This document shows positions 1 to 9,065 of a DNA stretch of 64,000 nucleotides, piece by piece; positions within the stretch are counted from its first letter, which is position 1; every line of letters begins with the position of its first letter. This DNA comes from Sphingobacteriales bacterium (GTDB lineage Bacteria > Bacteroidota > Bacteroidia > Sphingobacteriales > Sphingobacteriaceae). The DNA lies in contig JACXVB010000011.1 of NCBI GenBank assembly GCA_014763615.1, forward strand, positions 1-64,000, in the 5' to 3' direction. Position numbers and translations under genes: made by a program. Below the pieces are notes generated by a model. The model saw only the letters and a list, made by a program, of their open reading frames with translations. It searched no databases and was not told the origin of the DNA.

Positions 1-69
1 AACAGACCAAGAAAAACATTAAACTTTAAAACTCCTTATCAAGTTTTTATGGCTAATTTTATAATCTGA
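1..69 (+). CDS. IS30-family transposase, 3' end only (cut by window edge)
   Basis: Frame 1 is open from the first base to a TGA at 67-69. It reads as the tail of an IS30-type transposase, with the family-typical block NRPRKTLNFKTPYQVF. In IS30 enzymes this segment lies just after the catalytic E of the DDE triad. The sequence at 70-96 (AGTTGCGTTTATTACTTGAA and on) has the look of an IS30 terminal inverted repeat, but the other end is outside the window, so I cannot confirm it. The rest of the gene lies upstream. Confidence 0.6.
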   Translation, partial: NRPRKTLNFKTPYQVFMANFII

Positions 70-152
70 AAGTTGCGTTTATTACTTGAATGCGCCAATA
101 AATATTTTTTTAAAATAAATTGTTTAAACAAATAAAATGTTTTTATATTTGT

Positions 153-178
153 CATGCCCTCCCAAAGGGCATGTTTTT
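153..178 (+). terminator. Rho-independent terminator
   Basis: A perfect 8-bp stem (153-160 with 166-173) with a 5-nt loop is followed directly by five T. It would stop transcription coming from the IS30 copy upstream. Confidence 0.65.
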
Positions 179-191
179 CATAGGTAGATGT

Positions 192-222
192 AGGGTCGAA
201 TACTTGTATTCGGCCCTTTTTT
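192..222 (+). terminator. Second hairpin terminator before ubiX
   Basis: An 11-bp stem (192-202 with 207-217, one G-T pair) with a 4-nt loop is followed by a T run. Two terminators in tandem insulate ubiX from upstream transcription, so ubiX probably has its own promoter in 222-261. Confidence 0.6.
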
Positions 223-261
223 ATTTTCGTAACTTTCGTCGATTTTTGTTGTTAATCACTC

Positions 262-837
262 ATGAGAAAAAAGAAATTAGTTATTGCTATTACTGGAGCA
301 AGTGGCTCTATTTACGCAAAAGTACTTTTTAAAAAAATAGAAAGTATTAAAAATCAAATAGATAAAATAGGGGTAATCATGTCTGATAATGCGAAGGATG
401 TTTGGAAGTATGAACTTGATGACGAATCTTATCAAGATATCAGCTATCCCATTTTTGATAAGAATGATTTTATGGCTCCTTTCGCATCAGGCTCGGCTCA
501 GTATGAAACGATGATTATCATCCCATGTTCTATGGGAACTTTAGGAAGAATTGCAAGTGGAATTTCTAACGATTTGACAACGAGAGCAGCAGATGTGATG
601 CTAAAAGAGCGAAGAAAGCTGATTTTAGTAGCCAGAGATACACCTCTAAATTTAATTCACCTCAACAACATGAAAACCATCACAGAAGCTGGGGGAATTA
701 TCTGTCCGGCAGTGCCTTCTTTTTACAGCAAACCAAAAACTATTGAAGACTTAGCAGAAACTGTAGTAAATCGCGTTTTAGATTTGGCTGGTTTTGAGTT
801 GGAAGGCTATCGTTGGGGAGAAGAAGATACTAATTAG
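262..837 (+). CDS. ubiX: Flavin prenyltransferase UbiX
   Basis: UbiX joins dimethylallyl phosphate to FMN to make prenylated FMN, the cofactor of UbiD-type decarboxylases. The 191-residue length fits the family. Visible motifs are GASGSIYA near the N-terminus (flavin and phosphate binding), CSMGTLGRIASG around residues 90-101, the LTTRAADV helix, and the C-terminal VPSFYSKPKT block. ATG at 262 begins the conserved core directly. Bacteroidota of this type make menaquinone rather than ubiquinone. The cofactor probably serves a UbiD-like decarboxylase of the futalosine pathway, which fits mqnC 6.5 kb away; that link is inference. Confidence 0.9.
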   Translation: MRKKKLVIAITGASGSIYAKVLFKKIESIKNQIDKIGVIMSDNAKDVWKYELDDESYQDISYPIFDKNDFMAPFASGSAQYETMIIIPCSMGTLGRIASGISNDLTTRAADVMLKERRKLILVARDTPLNLIHLNNMKTITEAGGIICPAVPSFYSKPKTIEDLAETVVNRVLDLAGFELEGYRWGEEDTN

Positions 838-848
838 TTCAAAATTCA

Positions 849-856
849 TATCTTTG
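849..856 (+). promoter_or_regulatory. Bacteroidota -7 box (TATCTTTG) for mtaB
   Basis: TATCTTTG matches the TAnnTTTG consensus of Bacteroidota primary sigma promoters. It lies 11 bp before the ATG at 868, so the leader would be only a few nucleotides. I see no clear TTG at the -33 position. Confidence 0.5.
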
Positions 857-867
857 CCTCCTGAAAA

Positions 868-2196
868 ATGATGAATAAGAAAGTTGCTTTTTATACATTA
901 GGTTGTAAACTAAATTACTCAGAAACCTCATCTATTGGGCGTATGTTTAATGATGCTGGTTATGAAACAGTAAATTTTACAGACCAAGCCGATGTTTATA
1001 TCATTAACACCTGCTCCGTAACGGATCATGCCGACAAAAAATGTCGTAAAGTGGTTAAAGAAGCACTTAAACATTCTCCATCTGCCTACATCACTATCGT
1101 TGGATGTTATGCTCAGTTAAAGCCAAAAGAAATCGCTGAAATTGAAGGTGTGGATATGGTTTTAGGTGCTGCTGAAAAATTCAGGATTGTTGAGTTTATA
1201 TCTGATTTAACCAAGCAACCTAAAGCTATTATTCATAATAGCCCAATCGAGGAAGCGCACCAATTTGTTTCTTCTTATTCTTTTGGAGATAGAACACGTA
1301 CTTTTTTAAAAGTTCAAGATGGTTGTGATTATTCTTGTACTTTTTGTACCATTCCCTTAGCTAGAGGCGCAAGTAGAAGTGATACCATCGAGAATATTGT
1401 TCATCAAGCCGAAGAAATTGCCAAAAGCGGAGTGAAAGAAATTGTGCTAACCGGAGTAAATATTGGTGATTTTGGAATTAGAGAAGGGAAGAGGGAAAAT
1501 CAATTTCTAGATTTAGTAAAAGCCTTAGATGAAGTAGATGGAATCAATAGAATCAGGATTTCATCGATAGAACCCAATTTGCTCAGTAATGAAATCATAG
1601 AATTTGTAGCTCAATCCAAAAGATTTGTTCCTCATTTTCACATTCCATTGCAATCTGGTTCAAATAAAATTTTGGGTTTAATGCGAAGAAGGTATCGCAG
1701 AGAATTGTATCAAGACCGAGTAAATACCATTAAAAGTTTAATGCCTGATGCTTGTATTGGCGTTGATGTGATTGTAGGCTTCCCCGGAGAAACCAGAGAA
1801 GATTTTATCGATACCTATAATTTTATCAATGATATAAATATTTCTTATTTGCATGTTTTTACTTATTCCGAAAGAGAAAATACATTAGCTATAGATATGG
1901 ATGGTGCTGTTCCTGGCTCACAAAGAGCAGATAGAAGTAAAATGCTCCATAGCTTATCGGAGAAAAAAAGACGAGCTTTTTACCAAACGCAGTTAGGTAA
2001 AACAGAAGAAGTTCTTTTTGAAGCTGACCATAAAGAAGGGTTTATGCATGGCTTCACCAAAAATTACGTGAAAGTAAAAGTAAAATACGATCCAGTTTTG
2101 GTAAACGAATTAAAGCAAGTAAAATTAGATCAAATTCTGCCCGAAGGAGAAGTGAGCGTGTTGGAAGCAGAAGAAATTTTAACACATTCACACTAA
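868..2196 (+). CDS. mtaB: tRNA t6A37 methylthiotransferase MtaB
   Basis: A radical-SAM methylthiotransferase that converts t6A to ms2t6A at position 37 of ANN-decoding tRNAs. Length is 442 residues. The N-terminal UPF0004 domain shows its three cluster cysteines (C13 in TLGCKLNYSE, C49 in INTCSVTDHAD, C80 in VGCYAQ). The radical-SAM CxxxCxxC is C153/C157/C160 in DGCDYSCTFC. A C-terminal TRAM-like segment follows. The VTDHADKK and LNYSE details point to MtaB (YqeV type) rather than MiaB or RimO. An ATG pair at 868 and 871 leaves the start uncertain by one codon. Confidence 0.9.
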   Translation: MMNKKVAFYTLGCKLNYSETSSIGRMFNDAGYETVNFTDQADVYIINTCSVTDHADKKCRKVVKEALKHSPSAYITIVGCYAQLKPKEIAEIEGVDMVLGAAEKFRIVEFISDLTKQPKAIIHNSPIEEAHQFVSSYSFGDRTRTFLKVQDGCDYSCTFCTIPLARGASRSDTIENIVHQAEEIAKSGVKEIVLTGVNIGDFGIREGKRENQFLDLVKALDEVDGINRIRISSIEPNLLSNEIIEFVAQSKRFVPHFHIPLQSGSNKILGLMRRRYRRELYQDRVNTIKSLMPDACIGVDVIVGFPGETREDFIDTYNFINDINISYLHVFTYSERENTLAIDMDGAVPGSQRADRSKMLHSLSEKKRRAFYQTQLGKTEEVLFEADHKEGFMHGFTKNYVKVKVKYDPVLVNELKQVKLDQILPEGEVSVLEAEEILTHSH

Positions 2197-2208
2197 ATTA
2201 TTTTTTAC

Positions 2209-3372
2209 ATGTTCCCAACCATTTCTTACCTGATTAAATATTTCACCGGTTTTGAAATTCCTTTACCCATCCAAACATTTGGTTTTTTTGTGGCTATGGC
2301 TTTTCTTGCAGGTTATTGGGCTTTCTCTGAAGAGTTTAAACGCAGAGAAAGTTTAGGAGAAGTGCTGCCTTTTAAAAGATGGGTTACTATTGGAAAACCA
2401 GCCTCGATTACCGAGTTAGTTCTAAATGGTATTTTTGGATTCATCATTGGCTACAAACTGATTGATGGGTTATTGAATTATTCGGCCTTTGTAGATGATC
2501 CTCAAGACTTTATTTTATCAACAAAGGGAAACTGGATAGCAGGGATTGCCGCTGCTGCTCTTTTTGTTTATTGGGCTTACGCCGAAAAGAAAAAAACGCA
2601 ATTACCAGTACCAAAACAAGTTTCTGAAACGGTACATCCATACCAACTAATGGGAACTTTAATCGCTTGGGCTGCTATTACAGGAATTATTGGAGCAAAG
2701 ATTTTTGATAATTTGGAATATTGGGATCGTTTCATGAAAGATCCTGTTCAAAATTTGCTGTCTTTTAGTGGATTAACTTATTATGGTGGATTAATTTGTG
2801 GAGCGATAGCTGTTTTGTACATTGCAGGGAAAAATGGAATAAAGCCCATCCACATGGCGGATATTTCTGCTCCTGGATTGATGTTGGCTTATGGTGTGGG
2901 AAGAATAGGTTGCCAAATGGCCGGAGATGGAGATTGGGGAATTCCAAATTTACATCCTAAACCAGAATGGTTAAATTGGTTACCAGATTGGATGTGGTCT
3001 TTTAAATATCCTCATAATGTAATTAATGAAGGCATTCCGATACCTGGTTGCGATGGTAAATATTGTCATGAGTTAGCAACAGGTGTTTATCCAACCCCCT
3101 TTTATGAAGCCACTGTTTGTATTTTATTATTCTTTTTTCTGTGGTCAATCAGAAAAAAAATCAAAACTCCTGGAATATTATTTTCTATTTATTTGATTTT
3201 AAATGGTTTAGAGCGTTTTTTTATAGAATTAATTCGCGTTAATTCTAAATACCATGTTGCTGGATTAGCCTTCACACAAGCAGAATTGATCTCTTCACTA
3301 TTAGTTATTACAGGTATTGGTGGAATTTTTCTATCGGTTCATCTTGCTAAAAAAGGAAAGGAAACTGCTTAG
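2209..3372 (+). CDS. lgt: Prolipoprotein diacylglyceryl transferase family protein (Lgt-like)
   Basis: Lgt moves diacylglycerol from phosphatidylglycerol to the lipobox cysteine of prolipoproteins in the inner membrane. The protein is a 387-residue polytopic membrane protein. The Lgt signature region is visible as [11 protein letters not shown], then [19 protein letters not shown] from about residue 226, and near the end [14 protein letters not shown]. It is longer than typical Lgt (about 270-300), with extra N-terminal membrane segments and a loop around residues 245-290. Many lipoproteins are encoded nearby, but a second Lgt elsewhere cannot be excluded. The next gene begins on the last base of its stop codon. 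Confidence 0.8.
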   Translation: MFPTISYLIKYFTGFEIPLPIQTFGFFVAMAFLAGYWAFSEEFKRRESLGEVLPFKRWVTIGKPASITELVLNGIFGFIIGYKLIDGLLNYSAFVDDPQDFILSTKGNWIAGIAAAALFVYWAYAEKKKTQLPVPKQVSETVHPYQLMGTLIAWAAITGIIGAKIFDNLEYWDRFMKDPVQNLLSFSGLTYYGGLICGAIAVLYIAGKNGIKPIHMADISAPGLMLAYGVGRIGCQMAGDGDWGIPNLHPKPEWLNWLPDWMWSFKYPHNVINEGIPIPGCDGKYCHELATGVYPTPFYEATVCILLFFFLWSIRKKIKTPGILFSIYLILNGLERFFIELIRVNSKYHVAGLAFTQAELISSLLVITGIGGIFLSVHLAKKGKETA

Positions 3373-3827
3373 TGAGTTCATCAGTTGTTTTAGCTGCTAA
3401 AAACAAAATAGCTCATAGTAAGATTATTCGCTTCTTTTTTTCTGCTGGCATTGCATTTTTAGTGGATGTTTTTATTTACTTTATCACCATCACATTCATC
3501 TTCAAAAATCAACCAGTTCAAATATTTTCTAAACAAGTTAGCGCACATTCTTTTTGTCTATTCATTTCTTATAGTTTCGGGGTAATTACCAACTTTCTAT
3601 TAACTAAGTACGCTGTTTTTAGTGAATCCAATTTAGCCAGCCGAAAGCAGTTTTTTCGGTTTGTTTTGATTGCCATAATTGGCTTTTTTGCAAACTATGG
3701 ATTGCTCCGTTTTTTTGTTGAAGTATGGGATATAATTCCAACTTTAGCCAGAATCATATCAGCCTTAAGCTTAGGTATGGCAAGTTATTTTATTCATAAA
3801 CTATTCACTTTCAGAATAAAAAACTAA
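3372..3827 (+). CDS. GtrA-like membrane protein
   Basis: A 151-residue protein with four predicted membrane helices, preceded by a short charged N-terminus (KNKIAHSKIIRFF). This is the GtrA/DPMS1 fold, whose members are thought to help move polyprenyl-linked sugars across the membrane. The start is GTG at 3372-3374, overlapping the TAG of the previous gene by one base. Its own TAA (3825-3827) overlaps the next ATG by one base. This stop-start arrangement on both sides implies translational coupling within the operon. Confidence 0.75.
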   Translation: MSSSVVLAAKNKIAHSKIIRFFFSAGIAFLVDVFIYFITITFIFKNQPVQIFSKQVSAHSFCLFISYSFGVITNFLLTKYAVFSESNLASRKQFFRFVLIAIIGFFANYGLLRFFVEVWDIIPTLARIISALSLGMASYFIHKLFTFRIKN

Positions 3828-4624
3828 TGGAAATAAATTTTGAAGCGCTTTGTAAACAAGTTATTGAAATTGCAAAATCTGTTGGTCAATTTATTAAGGA
3901 AGAATCTACTGAGTTTAATAGTAATCAAATAGAGTACAAAGGTTTAAATGACATGGTTTCTTATGTAGATAAGACATCAGAAGCTAGAATTATAGAGGCT
4001 TTATCAAAGATTTTACCTTCAGCTGGTTTTATAGCAGAGGAAGGAGTCAATAATCATCAGGCGGTGACCTTTAATTGGATTATCGATCCATTAGATGGAA
4101 CTACAAATTTTATCCATGGAATTCCAACCTATGCGGTAAGTATCGCTTTGCAAGAAGCTGATGAATTAGTTTTAGGCGTAGTTTATGAGGTGCAAAGAGA
4201 GGAATGTTTTTATGCTTGGAAGGGCAGCTCCGCATTTTTAAATGGACAGCAAATTCGAGTGTCTGAAAATACAGAATTGAAAAATACGTTGATAGCTACT
4301 GGTTTTCCATATTATGATTTCAAGAGGAAAAATGCCTATATTAACTTGTTTACTGATGTAATGCAAAAGTGCCATGGTTTAAGAAGAATTGGTGCTGCCT
4401 CTGTTGACTTGGTTTACACCGCTTGCGGTAGGTTTGATGCTTATTTTGAATATAATTTAAAACCTTGGGATATTGCCGCTGGTTTATTTATTGTACAACA
4501 AGCAGGCGGAGAAATATTTGATTTTGAAGGTGGAAAAGATGCTTTAAAAAAATGTGATATTGTTGCTACTAACGGTAAAATATCAAACGAACTGAATGAA
4601 ATTATTTATCAATACTTTAAATAG
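3827..4624 (+). CDS. Inositol monophosphatase family protein
   Basis: A 265-residue Mg-dependent phosphatase of the IMPase/SuhB family (FIG superfamily). Metal-binding motifs are all visible: AEEG near residue 70, the WIIDPLDGTTNFIHG block near 90, and WDIAAG near 215. The substrate could be inositol-1-phosphate or another sugar phosphate or nucleotide; the sequence does not decide. The ATG overlaps the stop codon of the GtrA gene (TAATG). Confidence 0.87.
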   Translation: MEINFEALCKQVIEIAKSVGQFIKEESTEFNSNQIEYKGLNDMVSYVDKTSEARIIEALSKILPSAGFIAEEGVNNHQAVTFNWIIDPLDGTTNFIHGIPTYAVSIALQEADELVLGVVYEVQREECFYAWKGSSAFLNGQQIRVSENTELKNTLIATGFPYYDFKRKNAYINLFTDVMQKCHGLRRIGAASVDLVYTACGRFDAYFEYNLKPWDIAAGLFIVQQAGGEIFDFEGGKDALKKCDIVATNGKISNELNEIIYQYFK

Positions 4625-4630
4625 AACATT

Positions 4631-5116
4631 ATGAAAAAGAAAATCTGGATTGCATTAATAGCCATTTTAGTAGTCATTCAATTTATCAGCCCGAAGAAAA
4701 ATATGTCGGAAGGAAAGCAAGTTAACGCTATCGAAACAAAATATTCTGTTCCAGATAGTGTTTCTTCAATTTTAGCAGTTGCTTGTATGGATTGTCATTC
4801 TAATAATACCAAATATCCTTGGTATAACAACATACAGCCAGTAGCTTGGTGGTTATCAAATCATGTAAATGAAGGTAAAAAACATTTAAACTTCGATGAG
4901 TTTACTACCTATTCTCTAAAGAGACAAGATGATAAATTAGAAGAATTTATAAAGTCTCAGAAAGAAGGATGGATGCCTTTAGATTCTTACTCTTTGATTC
5001 ACCGCGACGCTGTTCTATCACCTGCCCAAAAGCAAACTTTAATCCAATGGGCACAAGGTTTAAGAACACAGATTCAAGCAGATTCAACATTTAGTCAATC
5101 ATCCGATAAACCCTAG
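4631..5116 (+). CDS. Haem-binding domain protein (Haem_bd), membrane-anchored
   Basis: 161 residues. An N-terminal membrane anchor or uncleaved signal (residues 4-20) is followed by a single CxxCH motif (C52, C55, H56 in CMDCHS). The typical family block NTKYPWYNNIQPVAWWLSNHVNEG comes next. This matches the Haem_bd family of periplasmic c-type-haem proteins common in Bacteroidota. Its electron partner is unknown. It sits 6 bp after the IMPase gene and ends 2 bp before the convergent acetyltransferase gene. Confidence 0.8.
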   Translation: MKKKIWIALIAILVVIQFISPKKNMSEGKQVNAIETKYSVPDSVSSILAVACMDCHSNNTKYPWYNNIQPVAWWLSNHVNEGKKHLNFDEFTTYSLKRQDDKLEEFIKSQKEGWMPLDSYSLIHRDAVLSPAQKQTLIQWAQGLRTQIQADSTFSQSSDKP

Positions 5117-5118
5117 TT

Positions 5119-6240
5119 TTATTTAAAGATGTAACGCATGGTAGCATGTCTTTTACCGAAGACAGACCCTGTGGCGCTATGTATGGCTAGCATTTTATCA
5201 TTAAAATCACCTACCCAAGATAACTCTAGCTCATCATATTGCTTTAAGGGTAGCACATATTCTTTTAATTTGATAAACATGGCTGATTCTAGTCCGTGTT
5301 TTTGAAATTTCTGTTTGGTACCCATCACCACAGCTCTCATTCTGTTTACGCCTTTCCATTTATAGTATAAGAATTTGAGCTTACCAATAAAATCAAGCTT
5401 ACCTTTCAAGGGTTTAATCATTAGATTGGCATCAGGTAAAATGACAACGAAAGACGCCGGCTCTCCATTAACATAGGCAAACCAAATTAATTTAGGATCC
5501 ATGATGAGCTTCATTTGCTCAAAACTTTCTCTAACGGTTTCTAATTTAATGGGGACAAAATTGGGATGTTCTTTCCATCCGTCATTATATATTTCAACAA
5601 AATCTTGTGCAAATTGGTCAAATTTTTTCGCATCTAAATGTTTGAATTCATAACCTTCTTTTTTGGATACCCATTCAGCAATTTTGGTAAAACGCTCAGG
5701 AAATGGTTTATTGATGTCTAAATGGTTGGTAATTTGTTCAAAAAAAACATCAAAACCGTAATCTTTAAAATGTTTTTTGTAATAAGGTTTATGATAATTC
5801 ATTCCATAGGATGGATGTGTAAATCCTTCTAAAAGTAAGCCCCAAAAAGTATCATTTTCACCAAAATTGATGGGCCCATCCATGGCTTCCATTCCTTGCG
5901 CTTTTAGCCATTCTTTGCCAGTATCAAAAAGTAATTTAAAGGCATCTGCATCGTCTATACATTCTATAAAACCCACACCGCCAGTAGGCTGCTCAAAAGT
6001 GTAAGCTTTTTTTTCGTTCACAAATGCAGCTATTCTACCAATACTTTCTCCATTATCATCATATAAAACCCATCTAATGGCTTTACCATGTGAATGAAAA
6101 TTGTTTTTTTGAGGATTAAATATGGCTTCAATATCTTGATCAAGTGGGCAAACCCAGTTGGGGTCATCAGCATAAATTTTTCTCGCTACATCAAGAAAGT
6201 CTTTTCGTGTTTTTTTATCATTTACCTCTTTAATTATCAT
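5119..6240 (-). CDS. GNAT-like N-acetyltransferase superfamily protein
   Basis: 373 residues, no signal peptide. The N-terminal part (IGRIAAFVNEKKA followed by GGVGFIECIDD) has the layout of a GNAT acetyl-CoA fold. The C-terminal half has a second GNAT-like section (WFAYVNGEPASFVVILPD). This is a conserved Bacteroidota family of unknown substrate. An upstream terminator at 6262-6294 separates it from the acidic protein gene, so it should have its own promoter in the short gap. Confidence 0.65.
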   Translation of the reverse strand: MIIKEVNDKKTRKDFLDVARKIYADDPNWVCPLDQDIEAIFNPQKNNFHSHGKAIRWVLYDDNGESIGRIAAFVNEKKAYTFEQPTGGVGFIECIDDADAFKLLFDTGKEWLKAQGMEAMDGPINFGENDTFWGLLLEGFTHPSYGMNYHKPYYKKHFKDYGFDVFFEQITNHLDINKPFPERFTKIAEWVSKKEGYEFKHLDAKKFDQFAQDFVEIYNDGWKEHPNFVPIKLETVRESFEQMKLIMDPKLIWFAYVNGEPASFVVILPDANLMIKPLKGKLDFIGKLKFLYYKWKGVNRMRAVVMGTKQKFQKHGLESAMFIKLKEYVLPLKQYDELELSWVGDFNDKMLAIHSATGSVFGKRHATMRYIFK

Positions 6241-6261
6241 TAGCTCTTTTATCTGGTCAAT

Positions 6262-6294
6262 AAAAAAAAAGCATTCAATTAGGGTTGAATGCTT
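6262..6294 (-). terminator. Terminator of the small acidic protein gene
   Basis: A 10-bp perfect stem (6269-6278 with 6285-6294) has a run of A on its low-coordinate side. On the minus strand this reads as stem-loop plus T run, 25 bp after the stop of the gene at 6319-6516. Confidence 0.7.
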
Positions 6295-6318
6295 CTTAAA
6301 AAAAATATTTTAAACGAT

Positions 6319-6516
6319 TTAGAAATCGTCATCGTCATCAAATCCAATTTCATCAAATCCATCAATATCATCTATTGGCAGATCATCAAAATCATCATCC
6401 TCATCATCCAAAAATCTACTTTTTGGTTTCGGACTATCAGCAGGCTTATTACTTTTACTGCTTCCAACGCTTGGCTTAGTACTGCCTTTTTTTACTGGTT
6501 TATTTTGCTTTCCCAT
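6319..6516 (-). CDS. Small hypothetical protein with acidic tail
   Basis: 65 residues in two halves of opposite charge: a Lys/Ser/Pro-rich basic N-terminus (residues 1-32) and an Asp-dense C-terminus (DDEDDDFDDLP and ending DDDDDF). It has no cysteine, no membrane helix, and is probably disordered. A dedicated terminator downstream and clear gaps on both sides support a real gene. Function unknown. The opposite-strand open frame here is only its shadow. Confidence 0.55.
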   Translation of the reverse strand: MGKQNKPVKKGSTKPSVGSSKSNKPADSPKPKSRFLDDEDDDFDDLPIDDIDGFDEIGFDDDDDF

Positions 6517-6652
6517 GTCAGTAAATTTCTTTTTACTATTCTAAAGTTAACAAGTTTTTAAAAATGAAAAAAGATTTTTAAAAAAATCTGTTATGATTAT
6601 TTCTTGAGCCAAAAATAGAAGGAAATTTGAAATCCAAAAAATTCATTTTAAA

Positions 6653-7210
6653 TTATTCTGATTTCTCTCCAATTTCTGACTGATTGGTATCTTCAATATC
6701 TTTTAAATGAGGGAGATCTGCAATAGAATTAATTCCAAAATAATCTAAAAAGAATTGACTTAAGGCGTACAAAAGGGGTCGTCCGGGTCCGTCTGCCTTA
6801 CCAGAAATGCTAATTAAATCTTTATCTAGGAGTTTCTGGATGGTATAATCGCAATTAACGCCTCTAATTTGTTCTATTTCTAGTTTAGTGATAGGTTGCC
6901 GATAAGCGATTATTGCTAACGTTTCTAAAGCTGCCTGACTGAGTTTCTTTTTAGAGCGTTGAAGGTGTAATTGCTGTACAACGGGCAACATCTCTTTTCT
7001 GGTTAAAAACTGATAGCCTCCACCAATTTTCTGTAACTCAAGTGCTGAGTTTAGTTGTTGATATTTTTCTTGGATTTCATCTATATAAGCCAAAACCTCA
7101 GCATCGGAAATATCTTGACCTAATGCTGATTGCAGACATAAAATGATTTCTTCCAATCTAATGCTGGTATCAGAGGCGAAAATTAAGGCTTCAATATATT
7201 TTGAGATCAT
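6653..7210 (-). CDS. scpB: SMC-Scp complex subunit ScpB
   Basis: ScpB binds the kleisin ScpA and, with SMC, compacts and segregates chromosomes. With the ATG at 7208-7210 the protein is 185 residues (MISKYIEALIFASD). A longer reading from a TTG at 7217 adds only three residues. Winged-helix features are visible: KKLSQAALETLAIIAYRQPITKLEIEQIRG is the family hallmark, followed by DGPGRPLLYALSQFFLDYFG. scpA is not adjacent in this window. Confidence 0.9.
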   Translation of the reverse strand: MISKYIEALIFASDTSIRLEEIILCLQSALGQDISDAEVLAYIDEIQEKYQQLNSALELQKIGGGYQFLTRKEMLPVVQQLHLQRSKKKLSQAALETLAIIAYRQPITKLEIEQIRGVNCDYTIQKLLDKDLISISGKADGPGRPLLYALSQFFLDYFGINSIADLPHLKDIEDTNQSEIGEKSE

Positions 7211-7301
7211 GAAGCTCAATATTAAGGCAATTCTTAAAATTTAACAAAACTTAATTTTCTGAATAAATAGGATCAGAAGCTTTGTCAAAGAATTTTTATC
7301 C

Positions 7302-8426
7302 TTAATAATTGATGACTTGCTGTTCTAACTCCTTAACATCGTTACGCCACTCATACAACTGATTACGTAATTGTGGCTCAAATCCAGCTTCTCTAATAGA
7401 TTCTTGAATTCCATTTGAAGTAAAACGATGCGGAGCTCCTGCGGCACTTACCACATTTTCTTCAATCATGATGGAGCCAAAATCATTAGCGCCAGCATGT
7501 AAACAAATTTGCGCCACTTGTTTCCCTACGGTAAGCCAAGAGGCTTGAATATTTTTGATGTTTGGAAGCATAATTCTACTCAAAGCAATCATTCTGATGT
7601 ATTCATCGCCAGTCACATCATTGGTAATCCCTCTTAGTCTTTTTAATAAAGTTCCATCATCCTGAAAAGGCCAAGGAATAAATGCGGTAAAACCATAGTT
7701 TCCTTCTGGTTTTTCACTTTGTACTTCACGAATCCAAATCAAATGCTCAAAACGTTCTTCAATGGTTTCAATATGTCCAAACATCATGGTTGCAGAAGTT
7801 GGAATGTTTAATTGGTGAGCCGCTCGCATCACGTCTAACCATTCTTGTCCACCACATTTTCCTTTAGAAATTAAACGTCTAACTCGGTCATTTAAAATTT
7901 CGGCTCCAGCTCCTGGTAATGAATCTAAACCAGCTTCTTTCAAAGCTTTTAAAACATCATAATGAGACATTCCTTCCAATTTTGCTACGTGGGCAATTTC
8001 TGGTGGACCTAAAGAATGTAGTCTGATGGTTGGATATAACTCTTTTAATTGTTTGAATAAGTTAGCATAAAAATCTAAACCTAAATCGGGGTGATGACCG
8101 CCTTGAAGCAATAACTGATCGCCACCTAAACGGATGGTTTCCTCAATTTTTTGCTTGTAGGTTTCTATATCTGTGATGTAGCTTTCTTCATGCCCTGGTC
8201 TGCGGAAAAAATTACAGAATTTACAATTAGCAATACAAACATTAGTGGTGTTTACATTTCTATCAATTTGCCAGGTCACTTTTCCGTGAGGAACTTGCTT
8301 TTTACGCAACTCGTTTGCCACAAACATCAATTCTGTAGTGCTTGCATGATGATATAGATGAACACCTTCATCCTGAGTTAAAAACTCAAAATTCAATGCT
8401 CGTTCTAAGATTTTAGGAATATTCAT
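7302..8426 (-). CDS. mqnC: Cyclic dehypoxanthinyl futalosine synthase MqnC
   Basis: A radical-SAM enzyme of the futalosine menaquinone pathway that cyclises dehypoxanthinyl futalosine. 374 residues. The CxxxCxxC motif is C64/C68/C71 in NVCIANCKFCNFF. LGGDQLLLQGGHHPDLGLDFY is typical for MqnC rather than MqnE. The later block PTSATMMFGHIET and the C-terminal GANDFGSIMIEENVVSAAG are family-conserved. It implies menaquinone-based respiration made from chorismate by the futalosine route. Confidence 0.9.
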   Translation of the reverse strand: MNIPKILERALNFEFLTQDEGVHLYHHASTTELMFVANELRKKQVPHGKVTWQIDRNVNTTNVCIANCKFCNFFRRPGHEESYITDIETYKQKIEETIRLGGDQLLLQGGHHPDLGLDFYANLFKQLKELYPTIRLHSLGPPEIAHVAKLEGMSHYDVLKALKEAGLDSLPGAGAEILNDRVRRLISKGKCGGQEWLDVMRAAHQLNIPTSATMMFGHIETIEERFEHLIWIREVQSEKPEGNYGFTAFIPWPFQDDGTLLKRLRGITNDVTGDEYIRMIALSRIMLPNIKNIQASWLTVGKQVAQICLHAGANDFGSIMIEENVVSAAGAPHRFTSNGIQESIREAGFEPQLRNQLYEWRNDVKELEQQVINY

Positions 8427-8666
8427 GACGTAAAAATAAAGTTAATCGATGAATTGTTTTTGATTTTACTAAAAGGATACTCATTTTGACTTAAGAAAAG
8501 CAAATTCAATGCTAATCGCATGGTCTTCTCCCTTTTTCCATTTATAAACCTGTAGGTCTTAAGATCATGGAATGAATTCATTTCTATAGGGTTTAGGTTG
8601 CTTGGTTTGTATTTTAAAACTTAATTTTTTATTTTTATATTCTGATAAAACATAGGATGATGAGTA

Positions 8667-9065
8667 ATGAATAAGTTAATTATTAAAAGAAGTAAACAGT
8701 TTTTTGCTTTTAACCAAATAGTAACTCTTAGCATTAATGAGGGGCAGGTATTTAGGTTAGGAAATGGAGAAGAAATAGAAATTGATATCGATCAAAAACC
8801 TTTGAGAATTTTAGCTGAGAGTTGTTTTGGTAATGATAACTTGCTTATCCATGAAAATTCTTTAAAAGAAAATAAGGTATATATTAGTTTCAAAAAGACA
8901 AATAAAGAGCTGATGTTTACTTTATCTCTTTTTTTGATATTAACTGTAATTCTTATTGTTTTAAATTTAAGGTATGGGCTTAATTTTACAATTGTTATTT
9001 TGATATCATCTTTATTTTTTATTTTTAAAAACAAAAAACAACTAGAATTAAAACTTTACAACTAA
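8667..9065 (+). CDS. Hypothetical membrane protein
   Basis: 132 residues. Residues 1-78 are a soluble, Lys/Glu-rich, beta-predicted part (GQVFRLGNGEEIEIDID). Residues 80-122 form two adjacent hydrophobic helices. I do not recognise a family. The gene ends exactly where the convergent acetyltransferase gene ends (TAA then TTA with no spacer). The 240 bp upstream (8427-8666) holds no other gene that I can see. Confidence 0.45.
   Translation: MNKLIIKRSKQFFAFNQIVTLSINEGQVFRLGNGEEIEIDIDQKPLRILAESCFGNDNLLIHENSLKENKVYISFKKTNKELMFTLSLFLILTVILIVLNLRYGLNFTIVILISSLFFIFKNKKQLELKLYN

Noticed and set aside
120-332. 70-residue frame overlapping the ubiX start
   Set aside because: It runs across two terminator hairpins and out of frame into ubiX.
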